Shown here: positions 15,313-22,877 of the stretch, in pieces
How the letters are laid out: each line of letters begins with the position of its first letter
How positions within the stretch are numbered: the first letter of the stretch is position 1
From: Nocardioides conyzicola
Lineage (GTDB): Bacteria; Actinomycetota; Actinomycetes; Propionibacteriales; Nocardioidaceae
Assembly (NCBI RefSeq): GCF_039543825.1
Contig: NZ_BAABKM010000001.1
Span: 372,001 to 436,000 of the forward strand
Reading direction: 5' to 3'
Length of the DNA: 64,000 bases
Position numbers and translations under genes: made by a program
Notes under the pieces: model-generated
The model's database searches: none
Told to the model about the DNA's origin: nothing
What the model saw: only the letters and a program-made list of their open reading frames with translations

Positions 15313-16476
15313 TCAGACAGGCAGGCCCCGGACGCCGGTCGTGCGGCGGGACCAGGCGAGCACCTCCGCGCGGCCGTAGAGACGGCCGGTGCGACGGAGC
15401 GCGGCATCCCAGTCGTGGGCGATGGGGGTGCTCCGGTTGTGGTCGCGGATCGCCGCGCGCAGCCCCGGGTCGGTGACGACGCGGGCCATCGCGGCGATCA
15501 TCTCGCGGTCGTCGGCCCCCAGCAGTCCCTCGCGGCCGTGCCGCACGAACTCGCCGAGGCCCGACTGCGCCGACCCGACGACGGGCAGGCCCAGCGCCCG
15601 GGCTTCGAGCGCCGCGATGCCGAACGACTCGAGCTCGGCCGGCGCCACGAAGCAGTCGGCGCGCAGCAGCCGGTCACGCACGCCCGCGCGGTCGAGGCGA
15701 CCGGGCAGGTCGACCCACCCGTCCATGCGGTGGCGTCGGACGAAGCGCTCGAACGCCGGCCGCTGCGGACCGTCGCCGACGACGACGGCGCGGAACGCGA
15801 CGTCGTCGGGGACGACCTCGCGCAGCCGCAGCAGCATCCGGGCGAGCGGGAGCGCCCGCTTGGTCCGGGTGAACCGCATGACGCTCAGCAGGGTGGGTCC
15901 GGAGGCCGTGGTCGCCGTGCCGGACGGGTACGCCGCGGGGTGCCACACGACCGGGTCGACCGCGTTCGGGAGCACCGCCACCTCGATGCCCGGCCCGAGC
16001 ATCTCTCGGAGGGGCCGTGCCGCCGCCTCGCTCACGGCGGACCACTGCAGGGGCCAACGGCGCAGCTGCAGGAGGGACTGCGCGGCCGCGGGCAGCGGGC
16101 CGAGGCGGCTCCACAGGGAGTGGACGGTGACCAGGGTCGGCAGCCCGGCGCGACTGGCGTGGCGGGCGGCGAGCGTCGCGAAGGGGGAGAGCACCGAGAC
16201 GTGCACGTGGACGCAGTCCGGCCGGAGCTCGGCGAGCATCGAGCGGAGCTCGGCGTCGGCGACGACGAGGGAGCGGTTCGGGTCGTGCTCGTCGCGACCA
16301 GGACGACGACCGGCCCGGTGGACCCACCCGGGGTCGGCCGTGCCCTCCGCGCCGGACAGGGTGATCACCCGGGCATCGATCCCGGCCGCACGCTGATGGC
16401 CGACGAGGTCGCTGACGTGCACCTCGATCCCGCCGAGGCGCGGGAGGTAGCAGTCGGTCACGTGCAGGACGCGCAT
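15313..16476 (-). CDS. GT4 family glycosyltransferase
   Basis: 387 residues with the GT-B fold. The N-terminal domain opens MRVLHVTDCYLPRLGGIEVHVSDL (glycine-rich acceptor loop); the C-terminal donor domain has VVVGDGPQRPAFERFV and the EX7E motif in PAELESFGIAALEARALGLP. Such enzymes are retaining, often mannosyl- or glucosyltransferases on lipids, and act at the inner membrane face. Its ATG overlaps the stop of the upstream flippase-like gene (ATGA), forming a two-gene operon under the TCAG box at 17598. Donor and acceptor are unknown; with the neighbouring mannosyl synthase, a mannose-containing envelope glycolipid is a reasonable guess. Confidence 0.85.
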   Translation of the reverse strand: MRVLHVTDCYLPRLGGIEVHVSDLVGHQRAAGIDARVITLSGAEGTADPGWVHRAGRRPGRDEHDPNRSLVVADAELRSMLAELRPDCVHVHVSVLSPFATLAARHASRAGLPTLVTVHSLWSRLGPLPAAAQSLLQLRRWPLQWSAVSEAAARPLREMLGPGIEVAVLPNAVDPVVWHPAAYPSGTATTASGPTLLSVMRFTRTKRALPLARMLLRLREVVPDDVAFRAVVVGDGPQRPAFERFVRRHRMDGWVDLPGRLDRAGVRDRLLRADCFVAPAELESFGIAALEARALGLPVVGSAQSGLGEFVRHGREGLLGADDREMIAAMARVVTDPGLRAAIRDHNRSTPIAHDWDAALRRTGRLYGRAEVLAWSRRTTGVRGLPV

Positions 16477-17576
16477 CAGCCCACGGCGATCGCGGGGGCC
16501 CGGCGTACGGATCGGTGGTGCGCCACCATCCAGCCGGCGAGCGTGAGTCCTCCGACCGGGATCTCGAGGCCGAACGTCAGGGCCCGGTAGAGCAGGACGC
16601 CGAGAGCGACGCCCACTGATGAGCCGGGGAAGGCGAGCAGGGCGGCGGCGAGACCGACCTCGACGACCCCGGCGCCGCCCGGAGTGAGGCCGGCGAGGGT
16701 CAGCAGGCGCTCAACGGCGAACCCGGCCAGCACCGCGGCGACGCCCACCCCGGCTCCGGTCGCGGTCAGGCAGCCGAGCAGGAGCGCGAAGAGGCAGGCG
16801 GTGTAGAGGACCATCCCGAGGCTGAGCCGCCGCCAGCTGGTGCGTACGACGGCGCTCGTGCCGGCCTGGAGCGCCACCAGGGCGGCGCGGCACGACCGGC
16901 CGCGGAGCCACCGCCCGAGCACGCGGTCGCCGAGACCGCCCGCGCGATCCGCCGCTGCCGGCGACGCCAAGGTCGCCAGTCCGGTCGCGGCCACCACGGC
17001 CAGGACCAGCGCCGCCGCGAGCCCCGCGTAGGCGAACGAGCCGGCGACTCCGGGCGCGGCGACGAGCAGCACCGGCATGACCAGCGCCGGGAGCAGGAAC
17101 TTGGCCAGGACGTCCCAGATGTTCGTGACGACCGTGTAGCTGCCGATCGCGGTGCCCGAGTGTCCCCACGTCCGCGCCATCCGGTAGTTGAGCGCGATGC
17201 CGGCGGCGCCACCGAGCGGCAGCACGTTGGCAACGGCGCTCCCGGTCAGGCTGAGCGTCAGCGCCCGCCGGTGGGTCAGTCCCGGCATCGCCCCGGTCAG
17301 GGTGACCGTGTGCGCGAGCAGGCCGACGAGCCACAGCACGACGAGTCCGGCGAGCCAGGCCATCGGGACGTGGGCCGCGGCCGGCGCGAGCTGCGTCCAC
17401 GTGACCCCGGTGACGGTGGGCAGCGTGAGCGCGGTGAGCGCGATCCCGACGACCACGCTGACCGTGAACCTCAGCCGCCCGACCCAGCGCCGGCGTACCG
17501 CCGGCGACGAAGGCGGGCCAGGAACGGCCCGGGTCGCAGCCGAGGACCCCTGCTCGTCCGTGAGGAACGTTGTCAC
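16476..17576 (-). CDS. Lysylphosphatidylglycerol synthase-like transmembrane (UPF0104) protein
   Basis: 366 residues with about eight helices in the pattern of the LPG_synthase_TM/UPF0104 family. Conserved pieces include LTGSAVANVLPLGGAAGIALNYRM and AGFAVERLLTLAGLTPGGAGVVEVGLAAAL. There is no C-terminal acyltransferase domain, so it is not a full MprF; stand-alone members are thought to be flippases, often beside glycosyltransferases. GTG 17576 is chosen because the hexamer GACGCT ends 6 nt upstream, making a leaderless start; longer readings upstream cover the promoter. It overlaps the GT4 gene and may move its glycolipid product across the membrane (inference). Confidence 0.8.
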   Translation of the reverse strand: MTTFLTDEQGSSAATRAVPGPPSSPAVRRRWVGRLRFTVSVVVGIALTALTLPTVTGVTWTQLAPAAAHVPMAWLAGLVVLWLVGLLAHTVTLTGAMPGLTHRRALTLSLTGSAVANVLPLGGAAGIALNYRMARTWGHSGTAIGSYTVVTNIWDVLAKFLLPALVMPVLLVAAPGVAGSFAYAGLAAALVLAVVAATGLATLASPAAADRAGGLGDRVLGRWLRGRSCRAALVALQAGTSAVVRTSWRRLSLGMVLYTACLFALLLGCLTATGAGVGVAAVLAGFAVERLLTLAGLTPGGAGVVEVGLAAALLAFPGSSVGVALGVLLYRALTFGLEIPVGGLTLAGWMVAHHRSVRRAPAIAVG

Positions 17577-17597
17577 TCGTGCAGCGTCGCCAGCGCG

Positions 17598-17614
17598 ACC
17601 TGCACGCCACCTGA
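17598..17614 (-). promoter_or_regulatory. TCAG-box promoter element of the flippase-GT4 operon
   Basis: TCAGGT-GGCGT-GCAGGT on the minus strand, 9 nt, hexamer GACGCT (17588-17583), 6 nt, GTG 17576. Confidence 0.7.
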
Positions 17615-17646
17615 CCGCCTGTGACCGCCTGAGCCCGGACCCCGGG

Positions 17647-17663
17647 TCAGGTTGCGTGCAGGT
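17647..17663 (+). promoter_or_regulatory. TCAG-box promoter element of the PAP2-deacetylase operon
   Basis: TCAGGT-TGCGT-GCAGGT, 9 nt, hexamer GAGGGT (17673-17678), 7 nt, ATG 17686. It lies 32 bp from the divergent box, the same distance as in the phosphoesterase and PepSY pairs. Confidence 0.7.
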
Positions 17664-17685
17664 TGCCTGCGCGAGGGTCGACCCC

Positions 17686-18744
17686 ATGACCTCGCGGAAC
17701 GGCTGGCTGCTCCGGCTCGGCGCGCTGGTCGTCGTGTTCGGCGTCGTCACGGCATGGCGCTCGCACGAGGTCGGGATCGCGGTGCGCGACCCGGGTGGTC
17801 AGTACCTCGTCGGGAAGGTCCTCACGAGCCTCGGGGTGTTCGTGGTCCTCGTGGTGATGGACGCCGTGGCCCGGACCCCGCGCCCCGGACGGAGTGTCCG
17901 CGGGGTCGCGGCGACCGTCCGGGACCGGTGGACGTGGGCCCGGCTCGGTCGGGCGTGGGCGGCCCTGCTCTGCTACCACCTCATCTACTTCTGCTACCAC
18001 AACCTGAAGAGCTGGGACGTCCTCAACGCACCTCGCGACACCCTGCTGAGCCGGGTGGACGACCTGCTGTTCCTCGGCCACCACCCGGCGGTGCTGCTGC
18101 ACGATCTGCTCGGCCAAGGCGTGGCCGCCTGGATCCTGATCGGCGTGTACGAGTCCTTTCCGACGCTCGTCACGGTGGCGATCGTCGCCCCGGTCGTCTT
18201 CGTCGACCGGGTGCGGGACGGGGCTGTGATGACGGCCGCGCTCTGCTGGGCGTGGGTGCTCGGGACCGTCTCCTACTACGCGATCCCGTCCCTGGGCCCC
18301 TTCCACGACCGTCCGCAGGACTTCGCGGGCCTGCCGACGAGCATCGTCACGCGCACCCAGGCGACGTACCTGGCCCAGCGCGACCACCTGCTCGCGGCCC
18401 CACGGGCCCACGACGCGTTCGCCCAGATCTCCGCGTTCGCGAGCCTGCACGTCGCCATCACCACGGTCATCCTCCTGATGGCGGCCTACTTCCGGCTCCG
18501 GCGTACGACGATCGCGCTCGCGGTCTTCCTGGTGGGCACCCTCCTCGCCACCGTCTACCTCGGCTGGCACTTCGCCGTCGACGACCTCGCGGGCCTGGCG
18601 ATCGGATGGGTCGCCGTCCTGCTGGGGCGCCTGACCGTCAGCCCTCACCGGGCCGAGCTCCGGGCGGCGCTGACGTCCTTCGCGCGGCCGCTCCCGGCCC
18701 GGGCGCCGGCCGCCCCCGAGGATCGGGCTCCCGTCCGTGGCTGA
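17686..18744 (+). CDS. PAP2 superfamily membrane phosphatase/phosphotransferase
   Basis: 352 residues with six or more helices. The PAP2 catalytic motifs are FASLHVAITTV (the SxxH motif with its His) and YLGWHFAVDDLAG (the His-Asp pair), in the arrangement of the inositol-phosphorylceramide-synthase-like branch. Such enzymes dephosphorylate lipid phosphates or transfer a head group outside the membrane. Here a role in undecaprenyl-diphosphate recycling or in moving a polyol phosphate onto an envelope lipid is plausible. Leaderless ATG set by the promoter. Overlaps the following deacetylase gene by 8 nt. Confidence 0.82.
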   Translation: MTSRNGWLLRLGALVVVFGVVTAWRSHEVGIAVRDPGGQYLVGKVLTSLGVFVVLVVMDAVARTPRPGRSVRGVAATVRDRWTWARLGRAWAALLCYHLIYFCYHNLKSWDVLNAPRDTLLSRVDDLLFLGHHPAVLLHDLLGQGVAAWILIGVYESFPTLVTVAIVAPVVFVDRVRDGAVMTAALCWAWVLGTVSYYAIPSLGPFHDRPQDFAGLPTSIVTRTQATYLAQRDHLLAAPRAHDAFAQISAFASLHVAITTVILLMAAYFRLRRTTIALAVFLVGTLLATVYLGWHFAVDDLAGLAIGWVAVLLGRLTVSPHRAELRAALTSFARPLPARAPAAPEDRAPVRG

Positions 18745-19555
18745 GCGTCACTTCACCATCGTGTCGTTCCACGCCCACCCGGACGACGAGGCGCTGCTGA
18801 CCTCGGGCACCCTCGCGCGAGCGGCGGCCGAGGGGCACCGCGTGGTCGTGGTGGTCGCCACCTCGGGCGAGGCGGGGCTCTCTCGGGAGGACTGGGCGCG
18901 CGGCGACCTGGGGGCCCGCCGACAGGCCGAGCTGGAGAGCTCGGCCCGGGCGATCGGCGCCGCGCGGGTCGAGGTCCTCGGCTACCCCGACTCCGGCTGG
19001 CCGCCGTCCGACGCCGGCCCGACCCCCTTCAGCCGGTTGGGCGTCGAGCCCCTCGCCGGCGACCTCGCCGCCCTGCTCACCGAGGAAGCGGCCGACGTCC
19101 TGACGATCTACGACCAGCACGGCGGCTACGGCCACCCGGACCACGTGCAGGTGCACCGGGTGGGGGTCCGCGCCGCCGAGCTCGCCGGCACCCCGGTGGT
19201 CCTCGAGGCGACGGTCGACCGTGAGCTCATCGCCCGCGCGGTGCGCGGCCTGCGGCGCCTGGGCCGTCTCGTCCCGATGCCCGAGCTCCCGGACATGGAC
19301 GCCGCGTTCACCGCGCACGCCGAGATCACCCACCGCGTGGCGGTCGGCCGCCATCTGCGCGCGAAGGAGGCGTCGATGCGCGCCCACGTCAGCCAGGCGA
19401 CCGACGCCGACGGCGGTGGCGTCCGGACGCTCGCACTGCTCCTCCGGCTCCCCCTCCCCGTGCGCCGCCGCGTGCTGCGGCACGAGTGGTTCCGTGAGCG
19501 GGGGGTCCCCGCGGGCGCCGTCCCGGTCGACGACGTGTTCGCCTCGATCCGGTAG
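18737..19555 (+). CDS. PIG-L family N-deacetylase
   Basis: 272 residues. N-terminal zinc-site motif HAHPDDEALL (H14, D16, D17 and E18 region) and the second site GGYGHPDHVQVHRVG, as in MshB, Mca and GlcNAc-PI deacetylases. It removes an acetyl group from an N-acetyl-sugar or conjugate. The GTG start overlaps the PAP2 gene end by 8 nt, so the two are cotranslated under one TCAG-box promoter; this hints that the substrate is a lipid-linked amino sugar. A mycothiol-pathway role cannot be excluded, but none of the other pathway genes is nearby. Confidence 0.82.
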   Translation: MAERHFTIVSFHAHPDDEALLTSGTLARAAAEGHRVVVVVATSGEAGLSREDWARGDLGARRQAELESSARAIGAARVEVLGYPDSGWPPSDAGPTPFSRLGVEPLAGDLAALLTEEAADVLTIYDQHGGYGHPDHVQVHRVGVRAAELAGTPVVLEATVDRELIARAVRGLRRLGRLVPMPELPDMDAAFTAHAEITHRVAVGRHLRAKEASMRAHVSQATDADGGGVRTLALLLRLPLPVRRRVLRHEWFRERGVPAGAVPVDDVFASIR

Positions 19556-19600
19556 ACCAGCGCCGCCGGCAGAGCGCCGTGCGGTGGTTGGATAGCCCGC

Positions 19601-20764
19601 ATGGCCAACTACGCGGACTTCCAGACCGGCCTCTACTTCGCCGGCCTGGCGGGCGAGACCCCGGCGTACCCCCTGACCTTCGCCGGTCTCGAGACGGCCG
19701 CCCGGGACAAGATGGAGCACCGGCTCTACGACTACGTCGCCGGCGGCGCCGGCGACGAGCACACGCAGCGCGGCAACGTCGCCGCCTTCGAGCGTTGGGG
19801 CATCCAGCCGCGGATGCTGTCGGGCGCGGCCGACCGCGACCTGTCGGTCGAGCTCTTCGGGCACACCTACCCGACGCCGCTCTTCCTGGCGCCGATCGGC
19901 GTGCTCGGCGTGATGACCGACGACGAGCACGGCGACCTCGCGACGGCCGCCGCCTCAGCCGCGTCCGGTGTCCCCATGGTCGCCTCGACGCTGATGCAGG
20001 ACCCGATGGAGCAGGTCGGCGCGGCCCTCGGTGACACCCCGGGCTTCTTCCAGCTCTACACGCCCAACGACCGGGAGCTGGCGGAGAGCTTCGTCCACCG
20101 CGCCGAGGCGTCGGGCTTCCGCGGCATCGTGGTCACGCTCGACACCTGGACGCTCGGCTACCGCCCCCGCGACCTCCAGCACGCGACCTTCCCGCAGCTG
20201 CGCGGCGCGTGCCTCGCCAACTACACCTCGGACCCGGTCTTCCGGTCCCGCCTCGCGGCGCCGCCCGAGGAGGACCCGGCAGCAGCCGCGTTCCAGTGGG
20301 CGCTGACCTTCGGCAACCCGACCCTCACCTGGGACGACCTCGCGTGGCTGCGCGGCCTGACCGAGCTGCCCCTGCTGCTCAAGGGCATCTGCCACCCCGA
20401 CGACGTACCCAGGGCCAAGGACGCCGGCGTCGACGGGATCTACTGCTCCAACCACGGCGGCCGCCAGGTCGCGTCCGCCCCGGCCATCGACTTCCTGCCC
20501 GGGGTCGTCGACGCCGCCGAGGGCACGCCCGTGCTCTTCGACTCGGGCGTGCGCTCGGGTGCCGACGTGGTGAAGGCGCTCGCGCTCGGCGCCACGGCCG
20601 TGGGCATCGGCCGGCCGTACGGGTACGGCGCGGTGCTCGGCGGCACCGCCGGCGTCGAGTTCGTGCTCTCCTGCCTGCTCGCCGAGGCCGACCTGACGAT
20701 GGGCCTCAACGGCTACGCCAGCATCGCCGAGCTCAGCCGCGACGTGCTGGTGCGGGTGCCCTGA
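19601..20764 (+). CDS. FMN-dependent alpha-hydroxy-acid oxidase (lactate 2-monooxygenase-like)
   Basis: 387 residues, the usual length. TIM-barrel oxidase of the LldD/lactate 2-monooxygenase family: PTPLFLAPIGVLGVM binds FMN, LLLKGICHPDD carries the conserved Lys, and CSNHGGRQV holds the catalytic His and Arg. The FMN-phosphate loop GIGRPYGYG is present. It oxidises a 2-hydroxy acid to the keto acid (or decarboxylates it, in the lactate monooxygenase branch). It stands alone, 45 nt after the deacetylase gene and convergent with a TetR gene. Substrate not determinable here. Confidence 0.85.
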   Translation: MANYADFQTGLYFAGLAGETPAYPLTFAGLETAARDKMEHRLYDYVAGGAGDEHTQRGNVAAFERWGIQPRMLSGAADRDLSVELFGHTYPTPLFLAPIGVLGVMTDDEHGDLATAAASAASGVPMVASTLMQDPMEQVGAALGDTPGFFQLYTPNDRELAESFVHRAEASGFRGIVVTLDTWTLGYRPRDLQHATFPQLRGACLANYTSDPVFRSRLAAPPEEDPAAAAFQWALTFGNPTLTWDDLAWLRGLTELPLLLKGICHPDDVPRAKDAGVDGIYCSNHGGRQVASAPAIDFLPGVVDAAEGTPVLFDSGVRSGADVVKALALGATAVGIGRPYGYGAVLGGTAGVEFVLSCLLAEADLTMGLNGYASIAELSRDVLVRVP

Positions 20765-20776
20765 CGACCCGTCAGG
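20760..20776. terminator. Short hairpin spanning both convergent stop codons
   Basis: CCTGAC-GACCC-GTCAGG, a 6-bp stem containing the stop of the oxidase gene and that of the TetR gene. Weak as a terminator on its own. Confidence 0.3.
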
Positions 20777-21392
20777 TGTAGAGCCCGAAGTACATCCGGG
20801 TGGCGGCGTCGACCATCTCGTCCGGCGTCGCGTCGAGCACGCCGTCGAGCCACGCCGTGATGAGCTCGGCCATGCCGCCGATGAAGAGCAGGCCGCCGAT
20901 CTCACCCTCGGAGGGGGTGGGTGGCCGCAGCCCCATGACCTCGGCCGCGTCCTCGGCCGAGCGGTGGGCGAAGTGCCGGAGCAACGCCGTACGCCGCGGG
21001 CGCAGTGCCGGGAGGGCGCCCGCCTCGATGATCGCGACCCGACCCTTGCGGGGGTCCTCCTGCAGCAGGGTGACGAAGGCCAGCACGGAGGCGCGGACCC
21101 GCTCGGCCGGCCCGGACCCGGCGGCCTCCGCCTCGTCGGCCGCCGCCTGGACGCGCTCCTCGATCTCGAGCGCGATCGAGTCGAGCACGGTCACCAGGGC
21201 CTCGTCGAGGTTCGCGAAGCTCTCGTAGAAGTAGCGCTCGATCAGCCCGGCCGACGCGCAGATCGCGGTCATCGTGACCTTGGGCCCGGCGGTCGCCCAC
21301 ACCTCCAGGGTGGCCTCCGTCAGCCGCCGACGACGGTCGGCCGTGCGCTCGGCGGCGCTGACCCCCCGGTAGACCCCTGACTGCACCGCCAC
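20772..21392 (-). CDS. TetR family transcriptional regulator
   Basis: 206 residues. N-terminal helix-turn-helix with TEATLEVWATAGPKVTMTAICASAGLIERYFYESFANLDEAL, the standard TetR layout, then an all-helical ligand domain. GTG 21392 is used; GTG 21386 is possible. Divergent from the P450 gene, with a 75-bp intergenic region holding the inverted repeat GACAGG-N4-CCTGTC over the P450 promoter's -35 hexamer. Most likely a repressor of the P450-aldehyde dehydrogenase pair, released by the substrate or a CoA derivative (inference). Confidence 0.85.
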   Translation of the reverse strand: MAVQSGVYRGVSAAERTADRRRRLTEATLEVWATAGPKVTMTAICASAGLIERYFYESFANLDEALVTVLDSIALEIEERVQAAADEAEAAGSGPAERVRASVLAFVTLLQEDPRKGRVAIIEAGALPALRPRRTALLRHFAHRSAEDAAEVMGLRPPTPSEGEIGGLLFIGGMAELITAWLDGVLDATPDEMVDAATRMYFGLYT

Positions 21393-21431
21393 GGCGTCAG
21401 CGTCTCACACGAGCACGGTCCGGATCGATCG

Positions 21432-21460
21432 TTGACAGGACTCCCTGTCCGAATCATGCT
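21432..21460 (+). promoter_or_regulatory. P450 promoter with overlapping TetR-type operator
   Basis: TTGACA (21432-21437), 17 bp, CATGCT (21455-21460), then 7 nt to GTG 21468, so a leaderless mRNA is predicted. The palindrome GACAGG-ACTC-CCTGTC (21434-21449) covers the -35 hexamer, the expected place for TetR repression. Confidence 0.65.
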
Positions 21461-21467
21461 GAGGCTC

Positions 21468-22877
21468 GTGAGCACCACGAGCACGTCCCTGCCCACCGAC
21501 CCGCCGGCGCGCGCCCGCCGTACGTCGACGGCCGCCGACGGCCCCACCCGGCCGGTGCCCGCCATCCGGCGCGAGGACCGCGGCCTGCCGGTGCTCGGCC
21601 GGCTGCTGGAGTTCGCGGCCGACCCCGTCGCGCTGATGACCAAGCAGTGGGAGACCTACGGCTCCGTCGCCCCGCTGAAGGGCGCGCTCGGCGAGGACGC
21701 CGTCATGTTCCTGGGGCCGGACGCCTGCGAGGAGGCCCTGCGCAACAAGGACAAGGCCTTCGCCAACGGCCCGGCCTGGAGCCGGATCGTCGGGCCGTTC
21801 TTCAACGGCGGCCTGATGCTCATCGACTTCGACCACCACCACGCCCACCGGCGGATCATGCAGGAGGCCTTCACCCGCGACCGGCTCGAGGCGTACGCCG
21901 CGCGGATGCACCCGGCCATCGAGCACGGGCTGTCCAGCTGGCAGGGCGGGCCCGGCTTCCAGTCCTACTGGGCGCTCAAGCAGCTCACCCTCGACATCGC
22001 CGCCGACATCTTCATGGGCGGCGCCGAGGACACCAGCCGCGCGGAGATGGACCGCGTCAACAAGGCGTTCATCGCCTGTGTGCAGGCGGCCGCCGGCGTG
22101 GTGCGTGGCGACGTGCCCTTCACCCGCTGGGGCCGGGGCTACCAGGGCCGGCGCGTCCTCGAGGACTTCCTGCGGCAGTACCTCCCGGCCCGTCGCGCCA
22201 CCAAGACCGACGACATCTTCTCGGTGCTCTGCCACATCGAGACCGAGGACGGCGAGCGCTTCACTGACGACGACGTCGTCAACCACATGATCTTTCTGAT
22301 GATGGCGGCGCACGACACCTCGACGATCACGACGTCGACGATGCTGCAGTTCCTCGGCCAGCACCCCGAGTGGCAGGAGCGGTGCCGCGCCGAGTCGCTC
22401 GCGCTCGGCCCGCACCCGAGCCTCAAGGAGGTCGAGGGCCTGGTCTCCCTGGAGCTGGTGATGAAGGAGTCCCTGCGGCTGCGGCCGCCGGTGCCCGTGC
22501 TGATCCGCAAGGCCGTCAAGGACACCGTCGTGCAGGGCGTGGCGATCCCGGCCGACAGCAACTGCATCGTCGCGGTCCACTTCTCCCACCTGATGGAGGA
22601 GTACTGGACCAACCCGAGGGTCTTCGACCCCGACCGCTTCTCCGAGGAGCGGCGCGAGGACAAGTCGCACCGCTACGCCTGGGAGCCGTTCGGCGGCGGG
22701 GTGCACAAGTGCATCGGTCTCTACTTCGCCGGAGCCGAGGTCAAGTCGATCATGCACCAGCTCCTGCGGGAGTGGACGTGGACCGTGCCGCCGGCGTACG
22801 TCGCCCCGCTGGACAACCACTCCCTGCCCTTCCCCAAGGACGGCCAGCCGATCGACTTCGTGCGGAGGACTGCGTGA
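21468..22877 (+). CDS. Cytochrome P450
   Basis: 469 residues. I-helix AAHDTSTITTS (acid/alcohol pair variant AHDTS), K-helix ExxR in MKESLRLRPP, and heme loop FGGGVHKCIGLYFAGAE with C415 as thiolate ligand. Soluble bacterial class, needing a ferredoxin and reductase that are not adjacent. GTG 21468 agrees with the promoter spacing; ATG 21456 lies inside the -10 hexamer. It overlaps the aldehyde dehydrogenase gene by 4 nt (GTGA). A hydroxylation-then-oxidation route of a terpenoid, sterol or alkyl substrate is suggested by the coupled dehydrogenase. Confidence 0.9.
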   Translation: MSTTSTSLPTDPPARARRTSTAADGPTRPVPAIRREDRGLPVLGRLLEFAADPVALMTKQWETYGSVAPLKGALGEDAVMFLGPDACEEALRNKDKAFANGPAWSRIVGPFFNGGLMLIDFDHHHAHRRIMQEAFTRDRLEAYAARMHPAIEHGLSSWQGGPGFQSYWALKQLTLDIAADIFMGGAEDTSRAEMDRVNKAFIACVQAAAGVVRGDVPFTRWGRGYQGRRVLEDFLRQYLPARRATKTDDIFSVLCHIETEDGERFTDDDVVNHMIFLMMAAHDTSTITTSTMLQFLGQHPEWQERCRAESLALGPHPSLKEVEGLVSLELVMKESLRLRPPVPVLIRKAVKDTVVQGVAIPADSNCIVAVHFSHLMEEYWTNPRVFDPDRFSEERREDKSHRYAWEPFGGGVHKCIGLYFAGAEVKSIMHQLLREWTWTVPPAYVAPLDNHSLPFPKDGQPIDFVRRTA

